Assembly (NCBI RefSeq): GCF_008271805.1
Contig: NZ_VSRY01000159.1
Coordinates: 47,871-111,870, forward strand
Source: Streptomyces sp. TRM49041
GTDB lineage: Bacteria > Actinomycetota > Actinomycetes > Streptomycetales > Streptomycetaceae
Length of the DNA stretch: 64,000 nucleotides
Reading direction: 5' to 3'
Position numbers and translations under genes: made by a program
Shown: positions 54,474 to 63,751 of the stretch, in pieces
How positions within the stretch are numbered: position 1 is the stretch's first letter
Layout: each line of letters begins with the position of its first letter
Notes under the pieces: model-generated
Seen by the model: the letters and a program-made list of their open reading frames with translations, nothing else
Database searches by the model: none
Told to the model about the DNA's origin: nothing

Positions 54474-57142
54474 TGGAGTCGGCTGAAATCCGCCGCCGCT
54501 GGCTGAGCTTCTTCGAGGAGCGCGGGCACACCGTCGTGCCTTCGGCGTCGCTCATCGCGGACGATCCGACTCTGCTGCTCGTCCCCGCGGGCATGGTCCC
54601 CTTCAAGCCGTACTTCCTCGGCGAGGTCAAGCCGCCGTTCTCGCGCGCTGCCAGCGTCCAGAAGTGCGTGCGTACGCCGGACATCGAAGAGGTCGGCAAG
54701 ACCACCCGGCACGGCACGTTCTTCCAGATGTGCGGCAACTTCTCGTTCGGCGACTACTTCAAGGAAGGCGCCATCAAGCTCGCCTGGGAGCTGCTGACCT
54801 CCTCGGTCGAGCACGGCGGGTACGGCCTGGACCCCGAGAAGCTCTGGATCACCGTCTACCAGGAGGACGACGAGGCCGAGCAGATCTGGCGCGACGTCGT
54901 GGGCGTCCCCGCCGAGCGCATCCAGCGCCTCGGCAAGAAGGACAACTACTGGTCCATGGGCGTCCCCGGCCCCTGCGGCCCCTGCTCCGAGATCAACTAC
55001 GACCGCGGCCCCGAGTTCGGCGTCGAGGGCGGCCCGGCCGTCAACGACGAGCGGTACGTGGAGATCTGGAACCTGGTCTTCATGCAGTACGAGCGCGGCC
55101 AGGGCACCGGCAAGGAGGACTTCGAGATCCTCGGTGACCTGCCGTCCAAGAACATCGACACGGGCCTCGGTATGGAGCGCCTGGCGATGATTCTCCAGGG
55201 CGTACGGAACATGTACGAGACCGACACCCTGAAGGTCGTCATCGACAAGGCCACCGAGCTCACCGGTGTCGCCTACGGCAAGGCCCACGACAGCGACGTC
55301 TCCCTGCGTGTGGTCGCCGACCACATGCGGACGTCCGTCATGCTCATCGGCGACGGCGTCACCCCCGGCAATGAGGGCCGCGGCTACGTCCTGCGCCGCA
55401 TCATGCGCCGCGCCATCCGCAACATGCGCATGCTCGGCGCCACCGGCCCCGTCGTCGGCGAGCTGGTCGACACGGTCATCCGCACCATGGGCGAGCAGTA
55501 CCCGGAGCTGGAGACCGACCGCAAGCGCATCGAGACGGTCGCCCTCGCGGAGGAGACCCGCTTCCTCAAGACCCTCAACGCCGGTACGAACGTCCTCGAC
55601 AGCGCCGTCACCGAGGCCAGGCAGGCCGGCTCCGGCGTCCTCTCCGGCGACAAGGCGTTCCTGCTCCACGACACCTGGGGCTTCCCCATCGACCTCACCC
55701 TCGAGATGGCCGCCGAGCAGGGCCTCTCCGTGGACGAGGACGGCTTCCGCCGCCTGATGAAGGAACAGCGGGAGCGCGCCAAGGCCGACGCCAAGGCCAA
55801 GAAGACCGGCCACGCCGACGTCACTGCCTACCGCGAGATCGCCGACACCTCCGGCGCCACCGAGTTCACCGGCTACACCAACACCGAGGGCGAGACCACG
55901 GTCGTCGGCCTCCTTGTCAACGGCGTCCCGTCACCGGCCGCCTCCGAGGGCGACGACGTCGAGGTCGTCCTCGACCGCACGCCGTTCTACGCCGAGGGCG
56001 GCGGCCAGCTCGCCGACCAGGGCCGCATCAAGCTGCACAGCGGTGCCGTCATCCAGATCCGCGACGTACAGCAGCCGGTCCCCGGCGTGTCCGTGCACAA
56101 GGGCTCCGTCCAGGTCGGCGAGGTCACCCTGGGTGCCACCGCCTACGCCACCATCGACGTACGGCGCCGCCGCGCCATCGCCCGCGCCCACAGCGCCACG
56201 CACCTCACGCACCAGGCGCTGCGCGACGCTCTGGGCCCGACGGCCGCCCAGGCCGGCTCCGAGAACTCCCCGGGCCGGTTCCGCTTCGACTTCGGCTCCC
56301 CGGCCGCCGTCCCCGGCGCGGTGCTCACCGACGTCGAGCAGAAGATCAACGAGATCCTCGCCCGCGAGCTCGACGTGCACGCCGAGGTCATGCCGATCGA
56401 CGAGGCCAAGCGGCAGGGCGCCATCGCCGAGTTCGGCGAGAAGTACGGCGAGAAGGTCCGCGTCGTCACCATCGGCGACTTCTCCAAGGAGCTGTGCGGT
56501 GGTACGCATGTCCACAACACCGCCCAGCTCGGCCTGGTGAAGCTGCTCGGCGAGTCCTCCATCGGTTCCGGTGTGCGCCGTATCGAGGCCCTCGTCGGCG
56601 TCGACGCCTACAACTTCCTCGCCAGGGAGCACACGGTCGTCGCCCAGCTCCAGGAGCTGGTCAAGGGCCGCTCGGAGGAGCTCCCGGAGAAGATCTCCGC
56701 CATGCTCGGCAAGCTGAAGGACGCCGAGAAGGAGATCGAGAAGTTCCGCGCCGAGAAGGTCCTCCAGGCCGCCGCCGGGCTCGCCGAGGGTGCCAAGGAC
56801 GTCCACGGCGTCGCCCTCGTCACCGGCCGGGTCCCGGACGGCACCGGCGCCGACGACCTGCGCAGGCTGGTCCTCGACGTGCGCGGACGCATCCCTGGCG
56901 ACCGCCCGGCCGTCGTCGCCCTGTTCACCACGGCCAACGGCCGCCCGCTGACCGTGATCGCCACCAACGAGGCCGCCCGCGAGCGCGGTCTCAAGGCCGG
57001 TGAGCTGGTCCGTACCGCCGCCAAGACCCTCGGCGGCGGCGGTGGCGGCAAGCCGGACGTCGCCCAGGGCGGCGGCCAGAACCCGGACGCCATCGGCGCG
57101 GCCGTCGACGCCGTCGAGCGCCTGGTCGCCGAGACCGCCTGA
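54473..57142 (+). CDS. alaS: Alanine--tRNA ligase
   Basis: An 889-residue class II synthetase. The catalytic domain has FFEERGHTVVPSASLI, QMCGNFSFGDYFKEGAIKLAWE and GLGMERLAMILQG. The editing domain has HSATHLTHQALRDALG and CGGTHVHNTAQLG, which together hold the zinc-binding His and Cys residues. A C-terminal DHHA1-like oligomerisation part ends with GGGGGGKPDVAQGGGQNPD. ATG 54473 overlaps the previous stop, and its own stop overlaps the ruvX start. Confidence 0.98.
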   Translation: MESAEIRRRWLSFFEERGHTVVPSASLIADDPTLLLVPAGMVPFKPYFLGEVKPPFSRAASVQKCVRTPDIEEVGKTTRHGTFFQMCGNFSFGDYFKEGAIKLAWELLTSSVEHGGYGLDPEKLWITVYQEDDEAEQIWRDVVGVPAERIQRLGKKDNYWSMGVPGPCGPCSEINYDRGPEFGVEGGPAVNDERYVEIWNLVFMQYERGQGTGKEDFEILGDLPSKNIDTGLGMERLAMILQGVRNMYETDTLKVVIDKATELTGVAYGKAHDSDVSLRVVADHMRTSVMLIGDGVTPGNEGRGYVLRRIMRRAIRNMRMLGATGPVVGELVDTVIRTMGEQYPELETDRKRIETVALAEETRFLKTLNAGTNVLDSAVTEARQAGSGVLSGDKAFLLHDTWGFPIDLTLEMAAEQGLSVDEDGFRRLMKEQRERAKADAKAKKTGHADVTAYREIADTSGATEFTGYTNTEGETTVVGLLVNGVPSPAASEGDDVEVVLDRTPFYAEGGGQLADQGRIKLHSGAVIQIRDVQQPVPGVSVHKGSVQVGEVTLGATAYATIDVRRRRAIARAHSATHLTHQALRDALGPTAAQAGSENSPGRFRFDFGSPAAVPGAVLTDVEQKINEILARELDVHAEVMPIDEAKRQGAIAEFGEKYGEKVRVVTIGDFSKELCGGTHVHNTAQLGLVKLLGESSIGSGVRRIEALVGVDAYNFLAREHTVVAQLQELVKGRSEELPEKISAMLGKLKDAEKEIEKFRAEKVLQAAAGLAEGAKDVHGVALVTGRVPDGTGADDLRRLVLDVRGRIPGDRPAVVALFTTANGRPLTVIATNEAARERGLKAGELVRTAAKTLGGGGGGKPDVAQGGGQNPDAIGAAVDAVERLVAETA

Positions 57143-57615
57143 TGAGCACGGTACGACGCGGACGCCGACTGGCGGTCGACGTCGGGGACGCCCGGATCGG
57201 GGTCGCCTCGTGCGACCCCGACGGGGTCCTCGCCACGCCGGTGGAGACCGTGCCGGGACGTGACATCCCGGCCGCCCACCGGCGACTCCGGCAACTCGTC
57301 GAGGAGTACGAACCGATCGAGGTCGTCGTCGGCCTCCCTCGCTCCCTCAGCGGAGGCGAGGGCCCGGCGGCGGCCAAGGTCCGCGCCTTCGCCCAGGAGC
57401 TTGCCAAGGGGGTCGCCCCCGTGCCCGTACGGCTGGTCGACGAACGAATGACCACGGTCTCCGCGGCGCATGGGCTGCGCGCCTCGGGGGTGAAGTCCAA
57501 GAAGGGCAGGTCCGTCATCGATCAGGCGGCCGCTGTGATTATCCTTCAGAACGCTCTTGAGTCCGAACGGGTATCAGGTAATCCGCCCGGCGAGGGCGTC
57601 GAAGTGGTCATCTGA
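57142..57615 (+). CDS. ruvX: RuvX/YqgF-family nuclease
   Basis: A 157-residue RNase H-fold protein. It has LAVDVGDARIGVASCDPDG, VVVGLPRSLSGGEGPAA and LVDERMTTVSAAHGLR, with the conserved acidic residues of the YqgF fold. In other bacteria it acts in 16S rRNA 5'-end processing, and a Holliday-junction resolvase role has also been proposed. It overlaps alaS by TGATG. Confidence 0.93.
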   Translation: MSTVRRGRRLAVDVGDARIGVASCDPDGVLATPVETVPGRDIPAAHRRLRQLVEEYEPIEVVVGLPRSLSGGEGPAAAKVRAFAQELAKGVAPVPVRLVDERMTTVSAAHGLRASGVKSKKGRSVIDQAAAVIILQNALESERVSGNPPGEGVEVVI

Positions 57616-57715
57616 TCGCGATACGGTAACGTTCCGCGCCATGCGGTGGGTTCGAACAGCCACCGCACAACGTAGAGGCGGACGTCCCGGAAGCCTCGCG
57701 GCTGTTTGGGGATCG

Positions 57716-59422
57716 ATGACTGAGTACGGCCGGAGTCCAGGCTCCCAGCCCTGGCACCCCGAGGACCCGTTGTACGGGGACCAGGGATGGGGTGGCCAGC
57801 AGCCGGGAGACCCCTACTACCAGCAGCAGCCGCAGTACGGGGCGGGCCAGCAGGACCCGTACCGGCAGAGTTACGGAGACCAGCAGCAGTACGGCACGGG
57901 CGGCCAGGAGTACGGCTCCGGGGCCCCCGGCCAGCAGTACGGCGGCGGCTGGGACACGGGCACCGGCCAGCATGCCGCCATGCCGTACGGGACGCCGCCC
58001 CCGCCCGCCGACCCCTACGGCACCGGCCAGGGCTCCGACCTGTACAGCACCCCCGAGGCGTACCCGCCGCCGCAGCCCCCGGGCCAGCGCCCCGCGGAGC
58101 CGCACGACCGGGCACAGGCCCAGGCGCAGCCACAGCAGGGCCGGCCCGACCCGGGCGCGGCGGACTGGCAGGCGGAGGCCGACGACGACCACCACGCCTT
58201 CTTCGACGGCCCCGGCGACGACGGGCGCCCCGACGACGACCCGGCCGACGACGGGTACGACGACGGGTACGACGACGAGCCGGCCGACACCCGCCGCGGC
58301 GCGCGCGACCGGCGCGGCCGGACCAAGAAGCGCAAGAGCCGCAACGGCGTGGCCTGCCTGTTCGTGGCCGTGGTCCTCGCGGGCGGCCTGGGCGGCGTCG
58401 GCTACTACGGCTACCAGTTCTGGCAGGACCGGTTCGGTCCCGCACCCGACTTCACCGGCTCCGGCACCGGCGAGGGTGTCACCGTCGAGATCCCCAAGAA
58501 CGCGTTCGGCAGCGAGATCGGCAGCATCCTGCTCAAGGCGGGCGTCGTGAAGAGCGCCGACGCGTTCATCGCGGCCCAGGAGCGGAACCCCAAGGGCCAG
58601 ACCATCCAGCCCGGCTTCTACACCCTCCAGAAGGGCATGTCCGGCGACGCCGCTGTCGAGGCCATGCTCAGCCCCAAGAGCCGCAACGTCCTCATCATCC
58701 CCGAGGGCAAGCGCAACTCCTGGGTGTACGAGCAGATCGACAAGCGCCTGGAGCTCGCCCCCGGCACCACCAAGAAGGTCGCCAAGGACCAGGCCAAGAA
58801 CTTCGGCCTGCCCGACTGGGCGACCGGCCACGCCAACGTCAAGGACCCGCTGGAGGGCTTCCTCTTCCCGGCCGACTACCCGGTCGCGAAGGGCAACAAG
58901 CCCGAGGAGGTCCTGAAGAGGATGGTCGACCGCGCCAACGCCGAGTACGGCAAACTCGACTTGGACGCGAAGGCCAAGTCCCTCGGCCTGAAGGGCCCGT
59001 GGGAGCTGGTCACGGTCGCGAGCCTGGTGCAGGTCGAGGGCAAGTACAAGCACGACTTCGACAAGGTCGCCCGCGTCGTCTACAACCGCCTGAAGCCGGA
59101 CAACGTCGAGACGGTCGGCCGGCTGGAGTTCGACTCCACGGTCAACTACCTCAAGGGCGAGAGCACGCTGGACGTCGGCACCGTCGCCGATCTGCGGAAG
59201 ATAAAGGACCCGTACAACACGTACGACATCAAGGGGCTCACGCCGGGGCCGATCAGCAACCCCGGCACGGACGCCCTGGCGTCCGCGATGGACCCGACGC
59301 CGGGCCCCTGGTACTACTTTGTCTCGATCAACGAGGACAAGACGGTGTTCTCGGTCACCAACGAAGAGCACAACAAGAACGTGGCCGAGTACGAGAAGGA
59401 ACGGGCACGGTCAGGGCAATGA
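57716..59422 (+). CDS. mltG: Endolytic peptidoglycan transglycosylase MltG
   Basis: 568 residues. A long cytoplasmic head (about 1-200) rich in Gln, Tyr, Gly and Pro, with acidic runs, ends in RRGRTKKRKSRNG. One membrane helix follows (about 207-226), then the extracytoplasmic YceG domain. That domain has a LysM-like part (GVTVEIPKNAFGSEIGSILLKAGVVKSADAF) and the catalytic part VASLVQVEGKYKHDF, where Glu441 aligns with the known catalytic Glu218 of E. coli MltG, and LEFDSTVNYL. It cuts nascent glycan strands. The stop overlaps aroE. Confidence 0.93.
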   Translation: MTEYGRSPGSQPWHPEDPLYGDQGWGGQQPGDPYYQQQPQYGAGQQDPYRQSYGDQQQYGTGGQEYGSGAPGQQYGGGWDTGTGQHAAMPYGTPPPPADPYGTGQGSDLYSTPEAYPPPQPPGQRPAEPHDRAQAQAQPQQGRPDPGAADWQAEADDDHHAFFDGPGDDGRPDDDPADDGYDDGYDDEPADTRRGARDRRGRTKKRKSRNGVACLFVAVVLAGGLGGVGYYGYQFWQDRFGPAPDFTGSGTGEGVTVEIPKNAFGSEIGSILLKAGVVKSADAFIAAQERNPKGQTIQPGFYTLQKGMSGDAAVEAMLSPKSRNVLIIPEGKRNSWVYEQIDKRLELAPGTTKKVAKDQAKNFGLPDWATGHANVKDPLEGFLFPADYPVAKGNKPEEVLKRMVDRANAEYGKLDLDAKAKSLGLKGPWELVTVASLVQVEGKYKHDFDKVARVVYNRLKPDNVETVGRLEFDSTVNYLKGESTLDVGTVADLRKIKDPYNTYDIKGLTPGPISNPGTDALASAMDPTPGPWYYFVSINEDKTVFSVTNEEHNKNVAEYEKERARSGQ

Positions 59423-60246
59423 AGATGGCCAAGCGCGCCGCCGTCCTGGGTTCTCCCATCGCGCACTCGCTCTCCCCGGTGCTGCACCGGGCCGCGTACG
59501 CCGAGCTGGGCCTCACCGACTGGACGTACGACCGGTTCGAGATCGACGAGGACGGGCTGCCCGCGTTCTTCGGCACGCTCGACGCGTCATGGGCGGGGCT
59601 GTCCCTCACCATGCCGCTCAAGCGGGCCGTCATCCCGCTGCTCGACGAGATCAGCGAGACCGCCCGCTCGGTGGAGGCCGTCAACACGGTCGTACTCACC
59701 GACGACGGCCGCCGTGTCGGCGACAACACCGACATTCCCGGCATGATCGCCGCCCTGCGAGAGCGGGGCGTGGAGAAGGTGGAGACCGCCGCGATCCTCG
59801 GCGCGGGCGCCACGGCGTCCTCGGCGCTCGCCGCGCTGGCCCGTGTCTGCTCCGGCCCGGTGACCGCGTACGTACGCAGCGAGGCCCGCGCCGACGAGAT
59901 GCGCGGCTGGGGCGAGCACCTGGGCGTGGAGGTGCGCACGGCCGACTGGGCCGACGCGGTCCAGGCCTTCGACGCGCCGCTGGTCGTCGCCACGACCCCC
60001 GCGGGCTCCACGGACGCCCTGGCCCCCTGCGTCCCCGAGCGGCCCGGCACCCTCTTCGACGTGCTGTACGACCCGTGGCCCACCCCGCTCGCGGCCGCCT
60101 GGTCGGAGAGCGGCGGCGCCGTCGTGGGCGGTCTCGACCTCCTCGTCCACCAGGCGGTCCTCCAGGTCGAGCAGATGACCGGCCGCTCACCCGCCCCGCT
60201 CGCCGCGATGCGCGCGGCCGGCGAACAGGCCCTCGCGGCCCGCTGA
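59419..60246 (+). CDS. aroE: Shikimate dehydrogenase
   Basis: 275 residues that reduce 3-dehydroshikimate with NADPH. It has AVLGSPIAHSLSPVLHRAAY, SLTMPLKRAVIP (with the catalytic Lys), EAVNTVV, GDNTDIPGMIAAL and the nucleotide-binding AILGAGATASSALAAL. The loop after that lacks the usual NRT pattern (YVRSEARADEM), so cofactor preference may vary. ATG 59419 overlaps the mltG stop; ATG 59425 is possible. Confidence 0.94.
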   Translation: MKMAKRAAVLGSPIAHSLSPVLHRAAYAELGLTDWTYDRFEIDEDGLPAFFGTLDASWAGLSLTMPLKRAVIPLLDEISETARSVEAVNTVVLTDDGRRVGDNTDIPGMIAALRERGVEKVETAAILGAGATASSALAALARVCSGPVTAYVRSEARADEMRGWGEHLGVEVRTADWADAVQAFDAPLVVATTPAGSTDALAPCVPERPGTLFDVLYDPWPTPLAAAWSESGGAVVGGLDLLVHQAVLQVEQMTGRSPAPLAAMRAAGEQALAAR

Positions 60247-60381
60247 CGGCTCCCCCGGCGTCCGCTTGCTGGACCGGGGCCGGGTACGTGGCCCGGACAT
60301 GGGAGGATTTGAACAGGCGGGCGAGGCCGCGTAGCCGGTCGCGCCAGTCCGCAGAACCAGGCCCGATGAGAAGGAGCACCG

Positions 60382-61566
60382 TTGAGCAGGTTGCGCTGGC
60401 TTACGGCGGGGGAGTCGCACGGTCCCGCGCTGGTGGCGACGCTGGAGGGTCTTCCGGCTGGTGTGCCGGTCACCACGGAGATGGTGGCGGATCATCTGGC
60501 GCGGCGCCGCCTGGGTTACGGGCGGGGTGCCCGGATGAAGTTCGAGCGGGACGAGGTGACGTTCCTCGGCGGTGTCCGGCACGGGCTCACCCTCGGCTCC
60601 CCGGTGGCCGTCATGGTGGGCAACTCCGAGTGGCCGAAGTGGGAGAAGGTCATGGCCGCCGACCCGGTCGACCCGGCCGAACTCGGCGAGCTGGCGCGCA
60701 ACGCGCCGCTGACACGGCCCCGGCCCGGCCACGCCGACCTGGCCGGCATGCAGAAGTACGGTTTCGACGAGGCCCGGCCGATCCTGGAGCGGGCCTCCGC
60801 CCGCGAGACCGCCGCACGCGTCGCGCTGGGCACGGTCGCCCGTTCGTACCTGAAGGAGACGGCAGGCATCGAGATCGTCTCCCATGTCGTGGAGCTGGCC
60901 TCCGCCAAGGCCCCGTACGGGGTGTACCCGACACCCGCCGATGTGGAGAAGCTGGACGCCGACCCGGTCCGTTGCCTGGACGCCGACGCGTCGAAGGCGA
61001 TGGTCGCGGAGATCGACCAGGCTCACAAGGACGGCGACACCCTGGGCGGTGTGGTGGAGGTGCTCGCGTACGGCGTGCCCGTCGGCCTCGGCTCGCACGT
61101 GCACTGGGACCGGCGGCTCGACGCCCGGCTCGCGGCCGCCCTCATGGGCATCCAGGCCATCAAGGGCGTCGAAGTCGGCGACGGCTTCGAGCTGGCCCGG
61201 GTGCCCGGCTCCAAGGCGCACGACGAGATCCTCCCCACCGAGGAGGGCATCCGGCGTTCCTCCGGCCGCTCCGGCGGCACCGAGGGTGGTCTCACCACCG
61301 GTGAGCTGCTGAGGGTCCGGGCGGCGATGAAGCCCATCGCGACGGTGCCGCGCGCCCTGAGGACGATCGACGTGACGACCGGGGAGGCGGCCGCCGCGCA
61401 CCACCAGCGGTCCGACGTGTGCGCCGTGCCGGCGGCCGGGATCGTCGCGGAGGCGATGGTCGCGCTGGTGCTCGCGGACGCGGTCGCGGAGAAGTTCGGC
61501 GGCGACAGCGTGCCCGAGACCCGCCGCAACGTCCGCTCGTACCTCGACAACCTGCACATCCGGTGA
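60382..61566 (+). CDS. aroC: Chorismate synthase
   Basis: A 394-residue FMN-dependent enzyme that forms chorismate from EPSP. It begins RLRWLTAGESHGPALVATLEGLPAG. It contains RRRLGYGRGARMKFERDEV, GRPR-like LTRPRPGHADLAG, and RSSGRSGGTEGGLTTGE. TTG 60382 is the start, supported by AAGGAG at about 60371 and by the family N terminus. It heads the overlapping aroC-aroK-aroB-aroQ run. Confidence 0.97.
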   Translation: MSRLRWLTAGESHGPALVATLEGLPAGVPVTTEMVADHLARRRLGYGRGARMKFERDEVTFLGGVRHGLTLGSPVAVMVGNSEWPKWEKVMAADPVDPAELGELARNAPLTRPRPGHADLAGMQKYGFDEARPILERASARETAARVALGTVARSYLKETAGIEIVSHVVELASAKAPYGVYPTPADVEKLDADPVRCLDADASKAMVAEIDQAHKDGDTLGGVVEVLAYGVPVGLGSHVHWDRRLDARLAAALMGIQAIKGVEVGDGFELARVPGSKAHDEILPTEEGIRRSSGRSGGTEGGLTTGELLRVRAAMKPIATVPRALRTIDVTTGEAAAAHHQRSDVCAVPAAGIVAEAMVALVLADAVAEKFGGDSVPETRRNVRSYLDNLHIR

Positions 61567-62081
61567 GCAGCGGCCCGCTGATCGTCCTCGTCGGGCCGAT
61601 GGGCTCCGGCAAGTCCACGGTGGGCGCGCTGCTCGCCGAGCGGCTCGGCGTGGCCTACCGGGACACGGACGCCGACATCGTCGCCGCCCAGGGCCGGGAG
61701 ATCTCCGACATCTTCGTGGACGAGGGTGAGGAGTTCTTCCGGGAGCTGGAGCGCGAGGCCGTGCGCATCGCGCTCGCCGAGCACCCCGGCGTCCTCGCCC
61801 TCGGCGGCGGCGCGATCCTCGACGCCGGGACGCGTGCCCGGCTGGCCGGGCGGCCCGTCGTCTATCTCTCGATGAACGTCGAGGAAGCCGTCCGCCGTGT
61901 CGGCCTGGGCGCCGCCCGGCCGCTGCTCGCCGTCAACCCGCGCCGCCAGTGGCGGGAGCTGATGGAGGCGCGCCGCCCCCTGTACACCGAAGTCTCCCGG
62001 GTCGTCGTCCCCACCGACGACAGGACCCCCGAAGAGGTCGCCGACGCGATCTTGGACGCCTTGGAGTTGAAGGACGCATGA
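61563..62081 (+). CDS. aroK: Shikimate kinase
   Basis: 172 residues. It has Walker A GPMGSGKST, the shikimate-binding DTDADIVA and GGGAILD, and RNPRY-like VNPRRQWRELMEARRPLY. It phosphorylates shikimate. GTG 61563 overlaps the aroC stop, and ATGA links it to aroB. Confidence 0.96.
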   Translation: MSSGPLIVLVGPMGSGKSTVGALLAERLGVAYRDTDADIVAAQGREISDIFVDEGEEFFRELEREAVRIALAEHPGVLALGGGAILDAGTRARLAGRPVVYLSMNVEEAVRRVGLGAARPLLAVNPRRQWRELMEARRPLYTEVSRVVVPTDDRTPEEVADAILDALELKDA

Positions 62082-63172
62082 CGGACCAGTCGGTCACCCG
62101 TATCCACGTCGGCGGCAGCGCCGGCTCGGAGCCGTACGACGTGCTGGTCGGCCGGCAGCTGCTCGGTGAGCTCGCCGGGCTGGTCGGGGACAGGGCCAGG
62201 CGTGTCGCCGTGATCCACCCCGAGGCACTCGCCGAGACCGGTGAGGCCCTGCGCGACGATCTCGCCTCGCAGGGGTACGAGGCCGTCGCCATCCAGGTGC
62301 CGAACGCCGAGGAGGCCAAGACCGCCGAGGTCGCCGCGTACTGCTGGAAGGCCCTCGGCCAGACCGGCTTCACCCGCACCGACGTGATCGTCGGCGTGGG
62401 CGGCGGCGCCACCACCGACCTCGCCGGGTTCGTCGCGGCGACCTGGCTGCGCGGAGTGCGCTGGATCGCCGTACCGACGACCGTCCTCGCCATGGTCGAC
62501 GCGGCCGTCGGCGGCAAGACCGGCATCAACACCGCCGAGGGCAAGAACCTCGTCGGCGCCTTCCACCCGCCCGCCGGCGTCCTCTGCGACCTGGCCGCGC
62601 TGGACTCGCTGCCCGTCAACGACTACGTCAGTGGCCTCGCCGAGGTCATCAAGGCCGGTTTCATCGCCGACCCGGTGATCCTCGACCTCGTCGAGGCCGA
62701 CCCGCAGGGTGCCCGTACGCCCGCCGGGCCGCACACGGCCGAGCTGATCGTACGGTCGATCAAGGTCAAGGCGGACGTCGTGTCGTCGGACCTCAAGGAG
62801 TCCGGACTCCGCGAGATCCTCAACTACGGCCACACCCTCGCGCACGCCATCGAGAAGAACGAGCGGTACAAGTGGCGGCACGGCGCCGCCGTGTCCGTCG
62901 GCATGGTGTTCGCCGCCGAGCTGGGCCGGCTCGCCGGGCGGCTCGACGACGCGACCGCCGACCGGCACCGTACGGTCCTGGAGGCGGTCGGGCTGCCGCT
63001 GACGTACCGCGGCGACCAGTGGCCGAAGCTGCTGGAGACCATGAAGGTCGACAAGAAGTCCCGTGGCGACCTGCTCCGCTTCATCGTCCTCGACGGCCTC
63101 GCCAAGCCGGCCGTCCTCGAGGGCCCGGACCCGGCGGTGCTGCTGGCGGCGTACGGGGAGGTGTCGGCGTGA
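62078..63172 (+). CDS. aroB: 3-Dehydroquinate synthase
   Basis: A 364-residue NAD- and metal-dependent enzyme. It has VGVGGGATTDLAGFVAATWLRG, PTTVLAMVDAAVGGKTGINT, KNLVGAFHPP and NYGHTLAHAIE, the last supplying metal-binding His residues. It makes the first cyclic intermediate of the shikimate pathway. It overlaps aroK and aroQ. Confidence 0.97.
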   Translation: MTDQSVTRIHVGGSAGSEPYDVLVGRQLLGELAGLVGDRARRVAVIHPEALAETGEALRDDLASQGYEAVAIQVPNAEEAKTAEVAAYCWKALGQTGFTRTDVIVGVGGGATTDLAGFVAATWLRGVRWIAVPTTVLAMVDAAVGGKTGINTAEGKNLVGAFHPPAGVLCDLAALDSLPVNDYVSGLAEVIKAGFIADPVILDLVEADPQGARTPAGPHTAELIVRSIKVKADVVSSDLKESGLREILNYGHTLAHAIEKNERYKWRHGAAVSVGMVFAAELGRLAGRLDDATADRHRTVLEAVGLPLTYRGDQWPKLLETMKVDKKSRGDLLRFIVLDGLAKPAVLEGPDPAVLLAAYGEVSA

Positions 63173-63630
63173 GGGACCGGACGCGTAAGGACGTCCGCAA
63201 GGTCTACGTCCTCAACGGCCCGAACCTCGGCCGGCTCGGCTCCCGCGAGCCCGACGTGTACGGCGCCACCTCCTACGCCGGGCTGGTGGAGACCTGCCGG
63301 ACCCTCGGCAGAGAACTCGGCTTCGACGTCGACGTGCGGGAGACGAACGACGAGGGCGAGCTGATCCGGTGGCTGCACGACGCGGCCGACCGTTCGATTC
63401 CGGTCGTTCTGAACCCGGGCGCGTTCACGCACTACTCGTACGCGATGCGGGACGCCGCCGCCCAGCGGACCGCGCCGCTGATCGAGGTCCATATCTCGAA
63501 CCCGTACACGCGCGAGGAGTTCCGGCACACGTCGGTCGTCGCGGCGGTCGCCACGGGGACGGTCGCGGGCTTCGGGATCGGCTCGTACCGGCTCGCTCTG
63601 CGGGCGCTGGCAGACGAGTTGACGGACTGA
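63169..63630 (+). CDS. aroQ: Type II 3-dehydroquinate dehydratase
   Basis: 153 residues. It has VLNGPNLGRLGSREPDVYG with the catalytic Tyr, LNPGAFTHYSYAMRDA and EVHISNPYTREEFRHTSVV, all type II signatures. With aroB, aroE, aroK and aroC this covers most of the pathway; DAHP synthase and EPSP synthase are not in the window. GTG 63169 overlaps the aroB stop. Confidence 0.97.
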   Translation: MRDRTRKDVRKVYVLNGPNLGRLGSREPDVYGATSYAGLVETCRTLGRELGFDVDVRETNDEGELIRWLHDAADRSIPVVLNPGAFTHYSYAMRDAAAQRTAPLIEVHISNPYTREEFRHTSVVAAVATGTVAGFGIGSYRLALRALADELTD

Positions 63631-63640
63631 CGGGCGCGGA

Positions 63641-63680
63641 ACCCTCCCGGGGCGTTCAGCGTCTGACAGCCCGGGAGGGT
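63641..63680 (+). terminator. Terminator of the aro operon
   Basis: A perfect 11-bp stem (63641-63651 with 63670-63680) with an 18-nt loop. Confidence 0.65.
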
Positions 63681-63751
63681 ACGGTTCGATAACGGCCGTA
63701 TCCGAACGGCCGCCCGATCAGCGTCAGTCGTACGAGACGGAGTGGCACCGG

